A stretch of 64,000 nucleotides of DNA from Cryptosporangium phraense (GTDB taxonomy: Bacteria > Actinomycetota > Actinomycetes > Mycobacteriales > Cryptosporangiaceae). The notes beneath the pieces were generated by a model that did no database searches, was not told the origin of the DNA, and worked only from the letters and a program-made list of their open reading frames with translations. Location: NCBI RefSeq assembly GCF_006912135.1, contig NZ_VIRS01000013.1, positions 124,001-188,000 on the forward strand, given 5' to 3'. This document shows, piece by piece, positions 8,381 to 15,744 of the stretch (its first letter is position 1; every line of letters starts with the position of its first letter). The translations under genes were made by a program, and so were the position numbers.

Positions 8381-9446
8381 GCACGGCCTTGCCCACCTCG
8401 CCGCGCCGGAGCGCGGCGACGGCGTCGTTGATCCGCTCGAACGGGAAGTAGCTGATCATCCGGTCGACCGGGAACCGGCCGGCCGCGTGCAGGTCGAGCA
8501 ACGTCGGCAGGAAGACCTGCGGGAGGCTCGCGCCGGCGACGATGCCGGTGACCGAGCGGCCGTAGAACACGCTCCGCCAGGCGAAGCTCATCGACTCGCT
8601 GGGCCCGACGCCGACCACGCCGGCGTGGCCGAGCGGGCCGAGCGCCTCGACCGCGGTGCGCAGCACGTCCTCGCGCCCGGTCGTGTCGATCACGTAGTCG
8701 AGCCCGTCCGGAGCGATCTCGGCCAGGGCCTCGGCGGCCGTCTCGGACCGCGCGGTGTGCGTCGCGCCGAAGCCCCGGGCGGCGGTGAGTTTGTCGTCGT
8801 CGACGTCCACCGCGACGATCGTGCCGCACCCGCTGAGCTGGGCGGCGAGGATCGCGGCGACTCCGACCGCACCGGCTCCGAACACCGCGAGGCTGGCGCC
8901 GGCCTCGGGGCGCAGCACGTTGAGGACCGCGCCGGCCCCGGTCTGGAACCCGCACCCGAACGGCCCGACGGAGCGGAGGTCGTGGCCCGGGTCGATCGGC
9001 ACCACCGCCCGGGCCGACGCCACGACGTGGCTGGCGAACGACGACTGCCCCAGGAAGTGACCGTTGACGGCGACGCCGTCGCGGGACAGCGCGGAGCTGC
9101 CGTCGGGCCGCCGGCCGCTGAAGTTCACCGCCCGGAACTTCCGGCAGTACGCCGGCTTGCCGGCCAGGCACCGGGTGCAGGCACCGCACGAGGCGAACGA
9201 CATGGCCACGTGGTCCCCGGGCCGGACATGGGTTACATTCGCGCCGACGCGCTCGACGACACCGGCTCCCTCATGGCCGAGGACCGCGGGCGTCGGGAAG
9301 GCCTTGGCGAACTCCAGGTCCGTTCCGCAGATTCCGACGCTGTTCACCCGCACCAGCACCTCGTCCGCGCGGGGTTCTTCGAGGTCCAACTCGGTGACGA
9401 CGAAGGGCGCGCCGGCGCTCTCCAGCAGGGCCGCGGTGATGCGCAT
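8370..9446 (-). CDS. Zinc-dependent medium-chain alcohol dehydrogenase (MDR family)
   Basis: A 358-residue NAD(P)-dependent alcohol dehydrogenase. The catalytic zinc region is seen in 'VGICGTDLEF' and 'LGHEGAGVV', and the structural zinc loop has the four-Cys pattern 'SCGACTRCLAGKPAYC'. The Rossmann motif is 'VFGAGAVGVAA', followed by an acidic 'VDVDD' that favours NAD. The arrangement resembles aryl-alcohol/AdhC-like dehydrogenases. The ATG at 9446 is preferred because it follows a GGGAG site and opens the conserved N-terminus; the upstream extension of the frame is not conserved-looking. It is divergent from an aldehyde dehydrogenase 67 bp away, suggesting sequential alcohol to aldehyde to acid oxidation in the same pathway. 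Confidence 0.9.
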   Translation of the reverse strand: MRITAALLESAGAPFVVTELDLEEPRADEVLVRVNSVGICGTDLEFAKAFPTPAVLGHEGAGVVERVGANVTHVRPGDHVAMSFASCGACTRCLAGKPAYCRKFRAVNFSGRRPDGSSALSRDGVAVNGHFLGQSSFASHVVASARAVVPIDPGHDLRSVGPFGCGFQTGAGAVLNVLRPEAGASLAVFGAGAVGVAAILAAQLSGCGTIVAVDVDDDKLTAARGFGATHTARSETAAEALAEIAPDGLDYVIDTTGREDVLRTAVEALGPLGHAGVVGVGPSESMSFAWRSVFYGRSVTGIVAGASLPQVFLPTLLDLHAAGRFPVDRMISYFPFERINDAVAALRRGEVGKAVLTF

Positions 9447-9464
9447 GAGGACTCCCACATTCGA

Positions 9465-9497
9465 CTCGCAATTTGAGATGCCATATTGACTTGCGAG
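9465..9497. promoter_or_regulatory. Inverted repeat in the alcohol/aldehyde dehydrogenase divergent promoter
   Basis: The 67-bp gap between the two dehydrogenase genes contains a 7-bp inverted repeat, CTCGCAA at 9465-9471 and TTGCGAG at 9491-9497, separated by 19 bp. The stretch between is AT-rich ('atttgag', 'catattgac'), unlike the surrounding genes. The symmetry and position suggest an operator or overlapping promoters controlling both directions. The arms are short, so chance is possible. Confidence 0.35.
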
Positions 9498-9513
9498 ATA
9501 TAGCCGGTCAAGG

Positions 9514-10950
9514 ATGCTCCGCATGATCCCCAGCGCTCGGCAATTGATCGACGGCGAGTGGATTTCCGCCCGCAACAAGGGCGAGCTCGCGGTCGTCGAT
9601 CCGGCCACCCAGGAACCGATCCAGACCGTCGCGCGGGCCGAGGCCGTCGACGTCGAGGACGCGGTCGCCGCCGCTCGGCGCGCGTTCCCGGAGTGGGCGG
9701 CGACGTCCCCGACCGAGCGTGGCCGGGTCCTGCGCCGCTGGGCGGATCTCGTGCTTTCGAGCCTCGACGAGCTCGCCGCCATCGAGGCGCGCGACGTCGG
9801 CAAGCCGCTGTCCGGCGGCCGGGCGAACGTCCTGCGCGCCCACGCGATCATCGAGTACAACGCCGGCGCGGCCGACAAGCTCACCGGCGTCACGCTGCCG
9901 GCCCGGACGCCGGACTACCTGGGCTACACCGTGCCCGAGCCCTACGGCGTGTGCGCGGCGATCCTGCCGTGGAACGTCCCGTCGGTGCTCACCGCGGCGA
10001 ACGTCGCCCCGGCGCTGGCGGCCGGCAACACCGTCGTGCTGAAGCCGTCCGAGGTGGCGCCGCTCGCGCCGCTCGCGCTGGCCGAGCTGGCCCGCCGGGC
10101 CGGGTTCCCGCCCGGCGTGTTCAACGTGGTGGTCGGCCTGGGCCCGGAGGCCGGGGCCGCGCTCACCGGGCACCGCGACGTGAAACACGTCAGCTTCGTC
10201 GGGTCGACGGCCACCGGCCGCGCGATCATGGCGTCCGCGGCCCGCAACCTGACGCCGGTCAAGCTCGAGCTCGGCGGCAAGTCGCCCAACGTCCTGTTCG
10301 CCGACGCGGACCTCGACGTCGCGCTCCCGGCGATCGTCGGGTCGATCACCGAGAACGCCGGGCAGAACTGCTACGCCGGGTCGCGGCTCGTCGTCGAGGA
10401 CTCGATCCACGACGAGGTGGTGGAGCGCGTCGCCGCGGCCATGCAGGCGGTGCGGCTCGGGGCCTGGGACGCCGACCTCGACATGGGCCCGCTGGTCAGC
10501 GCCGCGCAGTACGACCGGGTGCGGGGATTCCTCGATCAGCCGGGAGCCCGGCTCGTCACCGGCGGGGCTCCGACCGGTGAGGGCTGGTTCGTCCAGCCGA
10601 CGGTCTACGACCAGGTCGACTCGTCCATGCGGATCGCCCGCGAGGAGGTGTTCGGCCCGGTGCTGGCCGTGCAGAAGTTCACCGGTACGGATCGGGCCCT
10701 GCAGCTGATGAACGACGTCGATTTCGGGCTGTTGGCCTGCATCTGGACGAACGACATCTCCCGGGCCCTCCGGCTGGCCAAGGGAGTCCACTCCGGCCAG
10801 GTCGCGGTGAACCAGTTCCACAACACCGGGGTGATCGGCTTCCCGTTCAACATGCAGAAGGACAGCGGTTTCAGCCGGGGCGGCGGGTACGCCGCGCTGC
10901 GCGAGTACACCCAGGAAAAGGCCGTGTCCGTCCGACTGCTGGAGCACTGA
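9514..10950 (+). CDS. NAD(P)-dependent aldehyde dehydrogenase
   Basis: A 478-residue aldehyde dehydrogenase. The active-site Cys lies in 'NAGQNCYAGSRL' and the general-base Glu in 'KLELGGKSPN'; the cofactor region shows 'PWNVPSVL' and 'FVGSTATGR'. A second in-frame ATG at 9523 is an equally possible start. The stop overlaps the RidA-family gene by one base (TGATG), and that gene overlaps the acetamidase/formamidase, so the three form a coupled operon. An aldehyde dehydrogenase followed by a RidA protein recalls the 2-aminomuconate semialdehyde dehydrogenase / 2-aminomuconate deaminase pair of aminophenol and anthranilate degradation; that role is an inference from context. Confidence 0.92.
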   Translation: MLRMIPSARQLIDGEWISARNKGELAVVDPATQEPIQTVARAEAVDVEDAVAAARRAFPEWAATSPTERGRVLRRWADLVLSSLDELAAIEARDVGKPLSGGRANVLRAHAIIEYNAGAADKLTGVTLPARTPDYLGYTVPEPYGVCAAILPWNVPSVLTAANVAPALAAGNTVVLKPSEVAPLAPLALAELARRAGFPPGVFNVVVGLGPEAGAALTGHRDVKHVSFVGSTATGRAIMASAARNLTPVKLELGGKSPNVLFADADLDVALPAIVGSITENAGQNCYAGSRLVVEDSIHDEVVERVAAAMQAVRLGAWDADLDMGPLVSAAQYDRVRGFLDQPGARLVTGGAPTGEGWFVQPTVYDQVDSSMRIAREEVFGPVLAVQKFTGTDRALQLMNDVDFGLLACIWTNDISRALRLAKGVHSGQVAVNQFHNTGVIGFPFNMQKDSGFSRGGGYAALREYTQEKAVSVRLLEH

Positions 10951-11348
10951 TGACCGAGCGCATCGCGTACACGTTCGATCCGTCCACCGGCGTGCCGCCC
11001 GGCGTGGGGCCGTTCTCGCACGCCGTGCGGTGGGGTGACACGCTCTACGTCACCGGGCAGATGCCGACCGACCCGGCGACCGGCACGTTGGTGCCCGGGG
11101 ACGTCGTCGTGCAGACCAAGCAGGTGTTCCGCAACCTGGCCGCGGTGCTCGCCCAGTTCGATGCCGTGCTCGACGACGCGCTGATGGTGCGGGTGTACCT
11201 CACGGACTTCGCGGACTACGACCGCTTCAACACCGAGTACCGGTCGTGGTTCTCCGGGCCGCTGCCGGCCCGCACCTGCGTCGGCTCGACCGGCCTGGCC
11301 GTCGGCGCGACCGTCGAGATCGACCTCGTCGTCGGCCTCCGCCGGTGA
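10950..11348 (+). CDS. RidA-family (YjgF/YER057c) protein
   Basis: This 132-residue protein is a typical RidA-family member: 'GVGPFSHAVRWGDTLYVTGQ' covers the first conserved block, 'TKQVFRNLAAVLAQFDAVL' the central helix, and the C-terminal 'LPARTCVGSTGLAVGATVEI' contains the conserved Arg that binds a carboxylate. RidA proteins hydrolyse enamines/imines; catabolic relatives include 2-aminomuconate deaminase. It starts within the stop of the aldehyde dehydrogenase and ends in a GTGA overlap with the acetamidase/formamidase gene. Its place between those two enzymes suggests a deaminase or imine-clearing step in the degradation of a nitrogen-containing compound rather than a housekeeping RidA. 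Confidence 0.9.
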   Translation: MTERIAYTFDPSTGVPPGVGPFSHAVRWGDTLYVTGQMPTDPATGTLVPGDVVVQTKQVFRNLAAVLAQFDAVLDDALMVRVYLTDFADYDRFNTEYRSWFSGPLPARTCVGSTGLAVGATVEIDLVVGLRR

Positions 11349-12496
11349 GGGTGCCCTCGACTCCGGCCAACGTGGTGTTCGGAGGGTTTCCGGTCGACGC
11401 CGAGGCCGTCGCGACGGTGCCGTCCGGGGCCGTCGTCCGGATCGAGACGCTCAGCTCCTCGGGCCTGACCGACCCGGCGGTCTCGCCGACGGAGTACTTC
11501 GCGAAGTTCGGCGTGGCCGCCGACGAGATCCTCGACGACACGATCGCGCTGTGGAAGTCGCTCGACGGCCGCCCGGTCTACGGGCCGCATGCCGTGACCG
11601 GGCCGATCGACGTCGAGGGCGCCGAGCCCGGCGACACGCTGATGATCGAGATTCTCGACATCGAGACGCGGACGCCGTGGGGGATGAATTACACGGGCTC
11701 GGATACCGGGGTCTTCTCCCCGTCGTTTCCGGGTCACCGCGCGGGCGATTCGTCGCTGGGCATTCCGGTGACCGCGGCCGAGGCGTTCTCCATGAGCGTT
11801 CCGTCGCCCGGCGTCGGCACTCATCTGCTCCGTACCGGCGTGCATGAGGGCCGGGAAGTGGCATTCTTCAACGACGGTACTCACGTGCCGCTGCACAAAT
11901 TCTTCGGGGTGATGGCGGTCAAGCCGTTGGAGTCCGGGGAGGTGCAGAGTTCGGTGCCACCCGGCGCGTTCGGCGGCAACCTCGACACCCGTGATTACAC
12001 GGTCGGCGCCACTCTGTACCTGCCGGTGTTCCATGCGGGCGCCGGGTTCTACCTGGGCGACGGCCACTCGGTCCAAGGCGACGGTGAAGTGGCCGGTACC
12101 GCGATCGAACACTCCTTGACCGGCACCTTTCGGCTTACGGTCCTTCGCGGCCGCAGGTCCGAGCAGCCGTCCGGAGAGGACGCGGTCAATTTCCTCGTGC
12201 ACGGCATCGACGAGGACATTCATCGCGCGTTGAAACTCGCGGTGGGCAACACGATTGCTTTCCTCGAGCGCACCAAGGACCTCACGACGGCCGAGGCGTA
12301 TTCACTGACCAGCATCGCCGTCGGTTATTCGATCTCGGAGGCGGTGAACGGCACGGTGGTGGTCACCGGGCGTATCCCGAAGGCGCTGTGGGCGGAGACC
12401 GGCCGCGCGGAAAGGACCGCCCTGGCCGCGCGGGCCCGCACGAGATGCAGCACCCTCACGGTCCCCGAAGCAGCGCAAGAACTCTCCGGCGCGTAG
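11345..12496 (+). CDS. Acetamidase/formamidase family protein
   Basis: A 383-residue protein of the acetamidase/formamidase (FmdA_AmdA) family. Recognisable pieces are 'VTGPIDVEGAEPGDTLMIEI', the mid-protein 'HKFFGVMAVKP', the 'GGNLDTRDYTVGATLYLPV' block and 'FYLGDGHSVQGDGEVAGTAI', which is the usual metal/active-site region. The GTG at 11345 overlaps the RidA stop (GTGA) and fits the conserved N-terminus; the longer upstream frame is a shadow. The enzymes release ammonia from small amides such as formamide or acetamide. In this operon it could remove the amide nitrogen after ring cleavage and aldehyde oxidation. It also sits 2 kb from the urea uptake genes, so a general nitrogen-scavenging role is possible. 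Confidence 0.88.
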   Translation: MRVPSTPANVVFGGFPVDAEAVATVPSGAVVRIETLSSSGLTDPAVSPTEYFAKFGVAADEILDDTIALWKSLDGRPVYGPHAVTGPIDVEGAEPGDTLMIEILDIETRTPWGMNYTGSDTGVFSPSFPGHRAGDSSLGIPVTAAEAFSMSVPSPGVGTHLLRTGVHEGREVAFFNDGTHVPLHKFFGVMAVKPLESGEVQSSVPPGAFGGNLDTRDYTVGATLYLPVFHAGAGFYLGDGHSVQGDGEVAGTAIEHSLTGTFRLTVLRGRRSEQPSGEDAVNFLVHGIDEDIHRALKLAVGNTIAFLERTKDLTTAEAYSLTSIAVGYSISEAVNGTVVVTGRIPKALWAETGRAERTALAARARTRCSTLTVPEAAQELSGA

Positions 12497-12576
12497 GCGA
12501 CCCGAGCCCTCGAACGACAGTCGTTCAACGCACCAGGGCACTTGACGGTCCGCACAGTGGGGGTCGGCCAGGAACA

Positions 12577-13437
12577 TCAGTCGCGTCGGTGGCTGCCCAG
12601 CCTCCACCGTGACCACGCTCGTTCGAGCGGCGACCGCTGACGGTCAGCCTCGCTCGCCGTCAGCGCAGAGTCGAGCCTCATCGTCAGCCGCTCGACGGCG
12701 GAGCGGAGTGAAGCGAGATCGTCGCGCAACTCAGCCCGCTGATCATCGTTCATCTTCTCCAGCGTCGGCCTGTCGACAACGAGGCCCGCCAGGAGAGAGT
12801 TGAAGAGAAGAAAAGTGACAGCCGATCCGATGAAACCGGCACCTAGATTCACGAAAGTATCGGCGAGAAATGTCGATACCGCGCCACCCTCGAGCCTGCT
12901 GTAGAAGTAGCCCAATGCTCCGACGGCGATACCGATGAGCAACACCACTGCCGGAAGCAAAGTCTGAATCCCTCTGCTCCACTCCACCAGTTTGACCGCT
13001 ATGCCCTTCACCCGAAGAGAAAAGGTCGTCAAGGCCACCGCCCCGATACTCAGCACCGAAAACAGCGCCCAGAGCAGTGATTGCTCATCCGTGCTCGAGT
13101 CGGGCTGGATCAGGCTCTCGTGCACGAACGCTTCACCGGTACCGAATCGCACCGCGGTCCACGTGCGCGAACCATCGACCTCTTCGCCGTTGACGGTTGC
13201 GATGACCGCAACTTGCTGGTTGTGTCGCAGAGTCTGGAGTACCTGGCACGTCCTACGCGGGCAGGCGCGCAATTTCGCCTCGTCCCTGACGTAGGCAACC
13301 TGAACTCCTTCGACTTTCGACTTACTCGAAAGTCCGCTGCCCAATGCGTACACGGCCGCCCCGCCAATGAGCATGATGAGCACGAAGGCAGCCAGCCCGA
13401 ACACTACAACGACCATTTTCTGCGTCTTGGTGCTCAT
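12577..13437 (-). CDS. Membrane protein with extracytoplasmic SH3-like domain and cytoplasmic coiled coil
   Basis: Not a named family that I recognise. The 286-residue protein has one N-terminal membrane helix (residues 9-33), then a bacterial SH3-like stretch (about 45-110) with 'YVRDEAKLRACPRRTCQVLQ' and 'GTGEAFVHESLI', similar in layout to SH3_3 domains that bind wall or peptide ligands. Two of its cysteines, in 'RACPRRTCQ', could form a disulfide outside. Three more membrane helices follow (about 120-140, 155-180, 190-220) and a charged C-terminal helix with 'LEKMNDDQRAELRDDLASL' likely to form a coiled coil. Codon third positions are less G/C rich than in flanking genes, hinting at a different history. 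It is transcribed alone, convergent with the acetamidase gene. Confidence 0.7.
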   Translation of the reverse strand: MSTKTQKMVVVVFGLAAFVLIMLIGGAAVYALGSGLSSKSKVEGVQVAYVRDEAKLRACPRRTCQVLQTLRHNQQVAVIATVNGEEVDGSRTWTAVRFGTGEAFVHESLIQPDSSTDEQSLLWALFSVLSIGAVALTTFSLRVKGIAVKLVEWSRGIQTLLPAVVLLIGIAVGALGYFYSRLEGGAVSTFLADTFVNLGAGFIGSAVTFLLFNSLLAGLVVDRPTLEKMNDDQRAELRDDLASLRSAVERLTMRLDSALTASEADRQRSPLERAWSRWRLGSHRRD

Positions 13438-13559
13438 TATTCCAGCTTAAGCCTTCGGGCAACTTCGGTGAGCCGTCAAACTGGTCGCCGTCGCTCACCG
13501 AGACGTCGCCAATTGTTTATCAACCCGCAAGACCACGGCTCACTCGTCACAATGGAGCG

Positions 13560-14129
13560 ATGCCCCGACAGCTCGACGACCTTGCCTGGCCGATCTCCAC
13601 CGCGAGGCTCACGCTCCGGCGGGCCCGGCCCGACGACGCCGACGAAGTCCTCTCCTACCGCTCACTGCCCAACGTCGTCGAGTGGATGGGTGAACCCCCA
13701 GAAGAGTTCCACGCCCGGTTCGCCGCACCCGAACGGTTCGGCGCGCTGTTACTCATCGAACGCGACGGCGCGGTCATCGGCGAGGTGATGATCAAAGTCG
13801 AGGACGCCTGGGCCCCTCCGCGCCTGACCTCCCACGGGCAGGGCGTCCAGGCCGAGCTCGGCTGGTCGCTACGTCCAGAAGAGACCGGCAAGGGTTACGC
13901 GACGGAAGCCGTCGAGGCCGCGCTCCGGATCTGCTTCGAGGACCTGGGACTGCGCCGGGTGTTCGCGAGCTGCTTCGCCGCCAACACGCCGTCGTATCGG
14001 CTGATGGAACGCGTGGGCATGCGGCGCGAGGCGCACACGGTGCGGGACGGGCTGCACCCGTCCGGCGAATGGATGGACGGCTTCGACTACGCGTTGCTGG
14101 CCGACGAATGGCGCCGTCGCCGCCACTGA
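13560..14129 (+). CDS. GNAT-family N-acetyltransferase (RimJ/RimL type)
   Basis: A 189-residue acetyltransferase of the RimJ/RimL-like GNAT group. The N-terminal 'ISTARLTLRRARPDDADEVL' strand-helix, the central 'ELGWSLRPEETGKGYATEA' (acetyl-CoA pyrophosphate loop RPEETGKGYA) and 'LRRVFASCFAANTPSYRLME' plus 'RVGMRREAHTVRDG' are classic for the family. The substrate may be a ribosomal protein N-terminus, an antibiotic or another amine; nothing in the neighbourhood narrows this. It stands alone between a minus-strand membrane protein and the urea transporter genes. Confidence 0.9.
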   Translation: MPRQLDDLAWPISTARLTLRRARPDDADEVLSYRSLPNVVEWMGEPPEEFHARFAAPERFGALLLIERDGAVIGEVMIKVEDAWAPPRLTSHGQGVQAELGWSLRPEETGKGYATEAVEAALRICFEDLGLRRVFASCFAANTPSYRLMERVGMRREAHTVRDGLHPSGEWMDGFDYALLADEWRRRRH

Positions 14130-14239
14130 TCTGGATGTCAAGACTGTGCCATTGCGGCTGCGCCGCATCGGCAGGTGGCAGCACCTTGACAGACTCTAGG
14201 CCCGGTTTGAGCCGAAAAAAGACATCGCCAAGACGCACG

Positions 14240-14255
14240 GCTACAGACCTGGAAC
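14240..14255 (+). promoter_or_regulatory. Possible GlnR box upstream of urtA
   Basis: The 16-bp stretch GCTACAGACCTGGAAC fits the actinobacterial GlnR consensus GTnAC-n6-GnAAC with one mismatch (C for T in the second position). It lies about 140 bp before the urtA start, within the 264-bp intergenic region. GlnR activates nitrogen-uptake genes including urea transporters in actinomycetes, so the location makes sense. One such match in a few hundred bases is weak evidence. Confidence 0.3.
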
Positions 14256-14343
14256 AGCGCAGAAATGTCAGAGCAATGACTCGCGATCAATCTGCTCTCA
14301 CCTGCAGCAGTCAGCTGCACCTGGCCGGCGGCACGGGGCGGGG

Positions 14344-14387
14344 GAGCTCTGAACCCCGGCGTCACGCCCTTTCCGGGAACGGAGCTC
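14344..14387 (+). promoter_or_regulatory. Possible hairpin that covers the urtA ribosome binding site
   Basis: Two copies of GGAGCTCT start at 14343 and 14381. Because GAGCTC is its own reverse complement, positions 14344-14349 can pair with 14382-14387. Inside, CCCGG at 14355-14359 can pair with CCGGG at 14373-14377, giving a two-part stem just before the urtA ATG at 14394. The likely ribosome binding site (GGAG at 14381-14384, nine bases before the ATG) is in the right arm, so the structure would mask it. This could be translational control or chance in G/C-rich DNA. Confidence 0.35.
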
Positions 14388-14393
14388 TCACCT

Positions 14394-15680
14394 ATGTCCA
14401 TCACCAGCAAGCGGCTGCGCGCGCTTGTGGCCGGGATGACCGTGGCCCTCGTGCTCGCCGGCTGCGGCAGCCGAGCCGGCGACGAAACGGCCACCGGCGG
14501 GGCGGCCCCGGCGGCCAGCTGCGTCGACACCTCCGGCGGCACGATCAAGCTCGGCTTCCTCAACTCGCTCACCGGCGGCATGGCGATCTCCGAGAAGACC
14601 GTCTCCAACGTGCTGCACATGGCCGCCGACGAGATCAACGCCAGCGGCGGCATCCTCGACAAGAAGATCCAGTACGTCCAGGAGGACGGGGCCACCGACT
14701 GGCCCACGTTCGCCGAGAAGACCGAGAAGCTGCTCACCCAGGACTGCGTGGGCGCGATCTTCGGCGGCTGGACGTCGTCGTCCCGCAAGGCGGTCAAGCC
14801 GGTCGTCGAGAAGAACAACGGGCTCTTCTTCTACCCGGTGCAGTACGAGGGCCTCGAGTCGTCGAAGAACATCTACTACACCGGCGCGACCACCAACCAG
14901 CAGATCATCCCGGCGATGGACTTCCTCAAGTCCCGCGGGGTGAAGACGCTGTTCCTGGCCGGTAGCGACTACGTCTTCCCGCGCACCGCGAACGCGATCA
15001 TCAAGCTGTACGCGGCCAAGCTCGGCATCAAGATCGTCGGCGAGGAGTACGTCCCCCTCGACAAGGACGACTGGACCAGCCAGGTCGCGAAGATCGTCAA
15101 GGCCAAGCCCGACTTCATCTTCAACACGATCAACGGCTCGTCGAACGTCGGCTTCATCAAGGCCTACTACGACGCCGGCCTGACCGCCGCGAAGACGCCG
15201 ATCATCTCGGTGTCGATCGCCGAGGAAGAGGCGCCGGCGATGGGCCACTCGGTCACCGGGCACTACGCGTCCTGGAACTACTTCGAGTCGCTCAAGACCC
15301 CGACCAACCCGAAGTTCATCAAGGACTGGAAGGCCTACCCGAACAGCAGCGGCGTGACCTCCGACCCGATGGAGGCCGCCTACATCTCGCTGTATCTGTA
15401 CAAGGCTCTCGTCGAAAAAGCCGGCTCGTTCGACGTCGACAAGATCAACGCGGCGGCGAAGTCGAACACGATCACGTTCGACGCGCCGGAGGGCACGGTC
15501 ACGCTCGACGGCGAGAACCACCACATCTCGAAGCCCGGCCACATCGGACAGATCAACGCGGACAACCAGTTCAACATCGTCTGGGCCTCCGACGCGTTCA
15601 TCAAGCCCGACCCGTACCTCAAGGGCTACGACTGGTTCCCGGCCAACGTCCGTGACCAGCTCGTAGACGCCGCCGGCTGA
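14394..15680 (+). CDS. urtA: Urea ABC transporter, substrate-binding lipoprotein
   Basis: A 428-residue lipoprotein: signal peptide with lipobox LAGC (Cys24), then a type 1 periplasmic binding fold of the UrtA/AmiC group. Diagnostic stretches are 'GFLNSLTGGMAISEKTV', 'GGWTSSSRKAVKPVVE', 'FFYPVQYEGLESSKNIYYTG' and 'NSSGVTSDPMEAAY', which are characteristic of the urea (short-chain amide) receptors. It delivers urea to the UrtBCDE complex, whose genes follow. A strong hairpin separates it from urtB, which would allow higher expression of the binding protein. The upstream region has a possible GlnR box, in keeping with nitrogen control. Confidence 0.95.
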   Translation: MSITSKRLRALVAGMTVALVLAGCGSRAGDETATGGAAPAASCVDTSGGTIKLGFLNSLTGGMAISEKTVSNVLHMAADEINASGGILDKKIQYVQEDGATDWPTFAEKTEKLLTQDCVGAIFGGWTSSSRKAVKPVVEKNNGLFFYPVQYEGLESSKNIYYTGATTNQQIIPAMDFLKSRGVKTLFLAGSDYVFPRTANAIIKLYAAKLGIKIVGEEYVPLDKDDWTSQVAKIVKAKPDFIFNTINGSSNVGFIKAYYDAGLTAAKTPIISVSIAEEEAPAMGHSVTGHYASWNYFESLKTPTNPKFIKDWKAYPNSSGVTSDPMEAAYISLYLYKALVEKAGSFDVDKINAAAKSNTITFDAPEGTVTLDGENHHISKPGHIGQINADNQFNIVWASDAFIKPDPYLKGYDWFPANVRDQLVDAAG

Positions 15681-15692
15681 TCACCCCACTGC

Positions 15693-15724
15693 GGGGATGC
15701 CTGCCGCCCGCGGCGGGCATCCCC
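15693..15724 (+). terminator. Intercistronic hairpin between urtA and urtB
   Basis: A 15-bp arm at 15693-15707 (ggggatgcctgccgc) can pair with 15710-15724 (gcggcgggcatcccc) with a single G-T wobble and only two bases between. No T-run follows, so it is not a classical full terminator. It is more likely a partial terminator or a 3' end stabiliser that leaves extra urtA message, a common pattern after the binding-protein gene of an ABC operon. Confidence 0.65.
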
Positions 15725-15744
15725 CTGCACAGAGAGAAGAGCCC

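Noticed and set aside
14130-14393. Guanidine-type or other known riboswitch before urtA
   Set aside because: The conserved core sequences of the guanidine-I element were not found; only a generic hairpin over the ribosome binding site is supported.
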